64,000 nt of DNA from DASXKD01 sp963806145 (GTDB lineage Bacteria; Actinomycetota; Actinomycetes; Streptosporangiales; Streptosporangiaceae), in the NCBI GenBank assembly GCA_963806145.1, contig CAWDXD010000021.1, forward strand, positions 3,665-67,664, given 5' to 3'. Position 1 is the stretch's first letter. Each line of letters begins with the position of its first letter. A program made the position numbers and the translations under genes. Below the pieces are notes generated by a model. That model was not told the origin of the DNA, did not search any database, and worked only from the letters and a program-made list of their open reading frames with translations. This document shows, piece after piece, positions 60,643-64,000 of the stretch.

Positions 60643-60878
60643 GGAGCCTTGGCCCGGAGCTGGCCGAGTCGGTGCACCTGAGCCAGAGCGCGCTGTCCCG
60701 GATGATCGGCCGGCTCGAACAGCACGGCCTGGTCGAGCGCTCGCTGTGCGACGCCGACCGCCGCGGCATCTACGTCTGCCTCACCGAGGCCGGCCTGCGC
60801 CGGCATGCCGAGGCCATGCCTACCCAGCGCGCGGTCCTTGCTGCCACACTGCAGGTCGGGCGCGCGACCGGCCGCTGA
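60643..60878 (+). pseudogene. MarR-family regulator remnant (C-terminal half)
   Basis: The frame reads LGPELAESVHLSQSALSRMIGRLEQHGLVERSLCDADRRGIYVCLTEAGLRRHAEAMPTQRAVLAATL, which is the recognition helix, wing and C-terminal helix of a MarR regulator. The N-terminal dimerisation helices (about 50-60 residues) are missing; the sequence before 60640 is unrelated and hairpin-rich. It ends at TGA 60876-60878, 30 bp before the S33 peptidase gene, which it presumably once controlled. Confidence 0.75.
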
Positions 60879-60908
60879 GGACCGGGCGCCCCCGGTAAGG
60901 AGGCAGCA

Positions 60909-61865
60909 GTGGCGGGCTACTTGGACTACTCGGGCCGGGATGACGTGCTGGGCGGTGGTGCGCGGCGGATCCCGGTCAGCACGCCGAAGGGCACCTACCA
61001 CGTGTGGGTGAAACGGACCGGCAACAACCCCCGGCTCCGGGTGCTGCTGCTGCACGGCGGCCCCGGATCCACCCACGAGTACCTGGAGGCGTGCGACAGC
61101 TTCCTGCCCGCGGCCGGAGTCGAGTACTACTACTACGACCAGCTCGGCTCGGGATTCAGCGACCAGCCCGAGGAGCCGTCGCTGTGGGAGCTTGACCGCT
61201 TCGTCGACGAGGTGGAGCAGGTCCGCCAGGCGCTGGGCCTGGACCGCGACAACTTCGTGCTCTACGGCCAGTCCTGGGGCGGCATCCTCGGCATGGAGTA
61301 CGCGCTCACCCACCAGCAGCACCTGCGCGGGCTGGTCATCTCCAACATGATGGCGAGCGTCCCGGCCTACAACGCCTACGCCGAGCAGGTGCTGATGCCG
61401 AAGATGGACCAGGCGGCGCTGGCCGAGATCAAGGCGCTCGAGGCGGCCGGCAAGACCGAGGACCCCAGGTACATGGAGCTGCTGACCGAGCAGCACTACG
61501 TGCACCATGTGTTGCGGATTCCGCCGGCCGACTGGCCGGATCCGGTGCAGCGCGGCTTCGCGCACATCAACCCGGCGATCTACGTGTCCATGCAGGGGCC
61601 CAGCGAGCTGGGCATCAGCGCCGACGCCAAGCTCGTGAACTGGGACCGGTTCGCCGATCTCGCCTCGATCGAGGTGCCGACCCTGGTCATCGGCGCCCGC
61701 CACGACACGATGGACCCGGCACACATGAAGGCGATGGCCGATACGCTGCCGCAGGGCCGCTACCTGCACTGTCCGGACGGCAGCCACCTGGCGATGTACG
61801 ACGATCAGCAGGTCTATTTCGCCGGTCTCGCGAAGTTCTTGCACGACCTGGCAAACCACCCGTAA
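60909..61865 (+). CDS. Proline iminopeptidase-family (S33) alpha/beta hydrolase
   Basis: 318 residues from a GTG at 60909 with AAGGAGG 5 bp upstream. LLLHGGPGSTHEYLE (residues 47-61) is the S33 oxyanion-hole signature HGGPG. VLYGQSWGGILGMEYAL has the nucleophile Ser122. VIGARHDTMDPAHM gives the Asp and CPDGSHLAMYDD the His. Blocks such as YYYYDQLGSGFSDQPEE are typical of prolyl or leucyl aminopeptidase-like members. It releases N-terminal residues from peptides or cleaves related amides in the cytosol. It follows a truncated MarR gene; control is therefore probably altered. Confidence 0.92.
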   Translation: MAGYLDYSGRDDVLGGGARRIPVSTPKGTYHVWVKRTGNNPRLRVLLLHGGPGSTHEYLEACDSFLPAAGVEYYYYDQLGSGFSDQPEEPSLWELDRFVDEVEQVRQALGLDRDNFVLYGQSWGGILGMEYALTHQQHLRGLVISNMMASVPAYNAYAEQVLMPKMDQAALAEIKALEAAGKTEDPRYMELLTEQHYVHHVLRIPPADWPDPVQRGFAHINPAIYVSMQGPSELGISADAKLVNWDRFADLASIEVPTLVIGARHDTMDPAHMKAMADTLPQGRYLHCPDGSHLAMYDDQQVYFAGLAKFLHDLANHP

Positions 61866-61875
61866 CGTCTGCCGC

Positions 61876-62568
61876 GTGACGCGGCAGAGCGGATCTTCGG
61901 TGCGGACCAGGCGGGACTTCGCGGCCCGGTTCAGCGGCATGAGCACCACGGAGAAGTGGGGCTACGGCTTCTGGCTGTTCCTCGGGCTGGTCTTCGGCGT
62001 CCCGGAGATCTGGGCGGGCCTGGGCAGCCCGCCGTGGCCCTCGCTCTCCGACACGGTCGCCCACCTGGAGGCGATGTGGCCGGTGACCGCGCTCATCGTG
62101 GTGGCCGTGATCGTCATCGTCGCCTTCTACTTCGTCAGGGTCCCGGTCACCCAGACCGGCACGATGGTCTACACCGAGGGCGGCCTCGGCCGCGGGACCG
62201 GCGCGGGCGTCGGCCGGACCTACAACGGCCGGCTCAGCAGGACCCCGGCCGATATCAGCCCGGTGGCCGCGCTGGTCTACGTCCCGCTGGCCCTCGGCGC
62301 GATCGCCATCGGCAGCATCATCGCCGCGGTCGTCAGCGGCGACTACTGGGTGGAGGGCTACGTCATCTACGGCCTGATCGCGATCTTCCTGGTGATCATC
62401 CCGAGCGTGCTCGCGTACTGGTTCGCCCGCGAGGTGCCCTGGCCCACGCTGCTGACCACGATCGTCAACCTGGAGCGCCGCTGGCGCCCGGCGGCCGCCG
62501 TCATCCTGGCCGCGCTGGTGATCCTACTGTTGCACCTGGTCCTTCCCCCCTGGCCGGACAGGCTGTGA
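61876..62568 (+). CDS. Four-helix integral membrane protein of unknown function
   Basis: 230 residues from a GTG at 61876, a TAACGT box 7 bp upstream and no ribosome binding site (possibly leaderless), 10 bp after the peptidase stop. Hydrophobic segments: YGFWLFLGLVFGVPEIWAGL, WPVTALIVVAVIVIVAFYFV, ALVYVPLALGAIAIGSIIAAVV, YVIYGLIAIFLVIIPSVLAYWF and AAAVILAALVILLLHLVL. A Gly-rich cytoplasmic loop (GGLGRGTGAGVGRTYNGRL) lies between the second and third. I recognise no family. Its 3' end overlaps the convergent DUF151 gene by 45 bp. Confidence 0.8.
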   Translation: MTRQSGSSVRTRRDFAARFSGMSTTEKWGYGFWLFLGLVFGVPEIWAGLGSPPWPSLSDTVAHLEAMWPVTALIVVAVIVIVAFYFVRVPVTQTGTMVYTEGGLGRGTGAGVGRTYNGRLSRTPADISPVAALVYVPLALGAIAIGSIIAAVVSGDYWVEGYVIYGLIAIFLVIIPSVLAYWFAREVPWPTLLTTIVNLERRWRPAAAVILAALVILLLHLVLPPWPDRL

Positions 62569-63682
62569 GGCCGCCGGCGCGAACCGGTGCATCCGCTCGG
62601 CGGCCTCGGCCGCCAGTGCGGCGGTCCCGCTGGGCAGGCCCTGCCACTCGTCCCGGCGGCCGGCCCGCGGGTCGTCGAGCAGTGCGCCGTCCGCGAGGAT
62701 CGGTGCCCCGGTCACCAGGGCGAGGTTGACCGCGTCGCTGGGCCGCGCGTCGACCTCCCGCTGGCCCGCGGGCCCGGCCACGACAACGACCGCGTAGAAC
62801 ACCTCGCCGGCCAGCCGGGTGATCCGCACCTCGCTGACACGCGAGTCGCACGCGTCCAGCAGGCTCGCTGCCATCCGGTAGGTCAGCGGGCGCGGTGTTT
62901 CCACCGCCTGCAGGCTCAGCGCGAGCACGGTGGCCTCCGCGGGCCCGACCCAGATGGGCAGGCGGCGCGGGCCGTCGCGCTCGTCGAGCAGGATGACGTG
63001 CTTGCGGCTCAGCGGGTCGGCCTCCTCGCTGCACCGGATGTCGGTTACCGATACCTCGGCCCAGGCGGGGTGGCCGGTGGTTGTCATGGCGGGCTCCTTA
63101 GTTCGGGTGACCGGGCGTGCCGGGCCGCTGGCCAGCGGCACCAGCGCGGGGGTGAGCGCGGTGCGGGCCTGATGCAGCCGTGCCTTGACCGCGCCGACCG
63201 AGATGGCAAGCTCGGCGGCTACCTCACGGTGGGTGAGGCCTTGCAGGTAGAACAGGAGAACGGCGTCTCGCTGGCCGTCGGCCAGCTGGGCCACCGCGGC
63301 CCGGACCGTGGCGGCCAGCTCGGCGAGTTCAGCGCGCTCGCCGGGGCCGGGCTCCTGGGATGCCCGGTCCGGTGCCTGGCCGAGGACGGCGGCCGGCCGT
63401 TCCGCCCGCAGCTGGCGTGCCCAGCCCCGGGCCACGTTCAGCGTGATCCCGCAGAACCAGGCGCCGAACCTGCCCGGCGCGCGCAGCCGGTCCAGGCCCA
63501 CCAGCGCCGCGACGGCGGCTTCCTGTGCGGCATCGGCGGCCAGGTCCGGCGTGCCGTGGCACCCGCGCCGCGAGTGCCACGGCCATGGCCCAGTGCCGGG
63601 TCACCAGCGCGGCAAAGGCGTCCTTGTCACCGCCCAGGGCGGCCTCGACCAGCCGCGCGTCACCGGCCGAGCTGTCGTCCAC
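62524..63682 (-). CDS. ECF sigma factor reading in frame into a bifunctional-nuclease (DUF151) domain; one +1 break in the N-terminal part
   Basis: The N-terminal frame from GTG 63682 (MDDSSAGDARLVEAALGGDKDAFAALVTRHW) is sigma region 2. Near 63500-63560 homology moves by one surplus base to LAADAAQEAAVAALVGLDRLRAPGRFGAWFCGITLNVARGW and to the region-4 helix-turn-helix DAVLLFYLQGLTHREVAAELAISVGAVKARLHQAR. The same frame runs on without stop into WAEVSVTDIRCSEEADPLSRKHVILLDERDGPRRLPIWVGPAEATVLAL, DARPSDAVNLAL and a DUF151 ending. An ATG at 63085-63087 preceded by AAGGAG at 6 bp could start the DUF151 part as a separate product. So this is either a fusion or two tightly coupled proteins. DUF151 domains bind nucleic acids and some act as nucleases. 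Confidence 0.8.
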
Positions 63683-63712
63683 ACCTCATAGTGCTCCGCC
63701 GGGCCGTCAGGG

Positions 63713-64000
63713 TTAGCCCGGGAGGGCGGCCACGTCGAGCTGGCCCAGCACGGCGGGGTCGCCAAGCAGGTCGATCGCGGTGATCTTCCCGCCGGTGAGG
63801 GTGAAGCTGAAAACCACGCGCGGCCGCCCGCCGGTCGCCCACACCAGGCCGGCGACCCCGTCGATGAGCGCCAGCTTGGCGGCCCTGGCCCGCCCGGAGA
63901 AAGTGGCGGCCACCGCCCGCGCGCCGCGGGTCTCCGCCTCGGCGCCGGTCCGCACCACGGCGTGGTCGGCGCGGAGCACGACGTCCGGGTCGAGCATCGC
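63713..64000 (-). CDS. SigJ-type ECF sigma factor, C-terminal SnoaL-like domain (cut by right edge)
   Basis: The minus-strand frame ending at TAA 63713-63715 reads MLDPDVVLRADHAVVRTGAEAETRGARAVAATFSGRARAAKLALIDGVAGLVWATGGRPRVVFSFTLTGGKITAIDLLGDPAVLGQLDV. This is the C-terminal SnoaL/NTF2-like domain fused to sigma regions in SigJ-type ECF factors. The sigma domains must lie beyond base 64000. The domain is thought to modulate the sigma factor, perhaps by binding a small ligand. It lies 31 bp upstream of another ECF sigma gene on the same strand. Confidence 0.75.
   Translation of the reverse strand, partial: AMLDPDVVLRADHAVVRTGAEAETRGARAVAATFSGRARAAKLALIDGVAGLVWATGGRPRVVFSFTLTGGKITAIDLLGDPAVLGQLDVAALPG

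Noticed and set aside
1..64000. tRNA, rRNA, riboswitch or complete insertion sequence
   Set aside because: No cloverleaf-like sequence, rRNA segment, known riboswitch core or transposase gene was seen by eye on either strand.

Overview
The window comes from a high-GC (about 70%) actinobacterium, most likely a soil, mycelium-type actinomycete. Codon third positions are almost all G or C and GTG starts are common. Several starts sit directly behind a -10-like box with no ribosome binding site, which suggests leaderless mRNAs. Typical actinomycete families are present: a conservon-type (CvnA-like) histidine kinase, a SigJ-like sigma factor, an MptB-like mannosyltransferase, a LAL-type LuxR regulator and the N-terminus of a PF04672 methyltransferase. 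I cannot place it to genus. I found no rRNA, tRNA, CRISPR array or complete insertion sequence.

Layout. 0-7 kb: a GH38 alpha-mannosidase (cut by the left edge) and two polytopic GT-C-type membrane proteins, one MptB-like; this looks like mannose-polymer metabolism. 7-12.3 kb: gene remnants, a secreted penicillin-acylase-family hydrolase whose 3' end is triplicated as an 83-bp tandem repeat, and a DHA2-type MFS exporter. 12.3-19 kb: a ferredoxin-reductase-type flavoprotein divergent from an iron-sulfur-type (SufR-like) regulator, a YtrA-type GntR/ABC operon behind a perfect operator, and a thioesterase/ThDP-enzyme pair. 19-27 kb: a Tat-exported heme peroxidase, a DUF4242 plus secreted-protein operon with tandem terminators, and a large LuxR regulator divergent from an ArsR-type regulator and an MFS gene over a shared nested palindrome. 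27-42 kb: DinB, secreted hydrolase, amidase, CorA, isochorismatase-like, MmcQ/YjbR, aldo/keto reductase, Nudix, GH3, GH44, aminoglycoside-phosphotransferase-like, MerR and thioredoxin genes. 42-54 kb: D-aminoacylase, two VOC proteins, DUF1801, TetR, an unknown cysteine-rich secreted protein, an alpha/beta hydrolase, DedA, DUF421 and a lipid kinase. 54-64 kb: CvnA-like kinase, a conserved hypothetical behind a LexA-like box, methyltransferase, cytochrome P450, MarR remnant, S33 peptidase, and an ECF sigma factor reading into a bifunctional-nuclease (DUF151) domain.

Two themes stand out. First, at least eleven reading-frame breaks (25.7-41.5 kb and 63.5 kb) all have the same sign: one extra base. 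Uniform sign across unrelated genes points to insertion-type sequence error more than decay, so most of these genes are probably intact in the cell; the apparent MerR-thioredoxin fusion is explained the same way. Second, the window has several well-formed symmetric regulatory sites (14510-14533, 24993-25024, 33998-34034, 37591-37604, 41052-41067, 58093-58108), and these are the most testable regulatory observations. No single unambiguous new multi-gene system is visible. The best candidates for new biology are the DUF4242/secreted-protein operon, the 566-residue secreted protein, the sigma-DUF151 gene and the LuxR/ArsR divergent switch.
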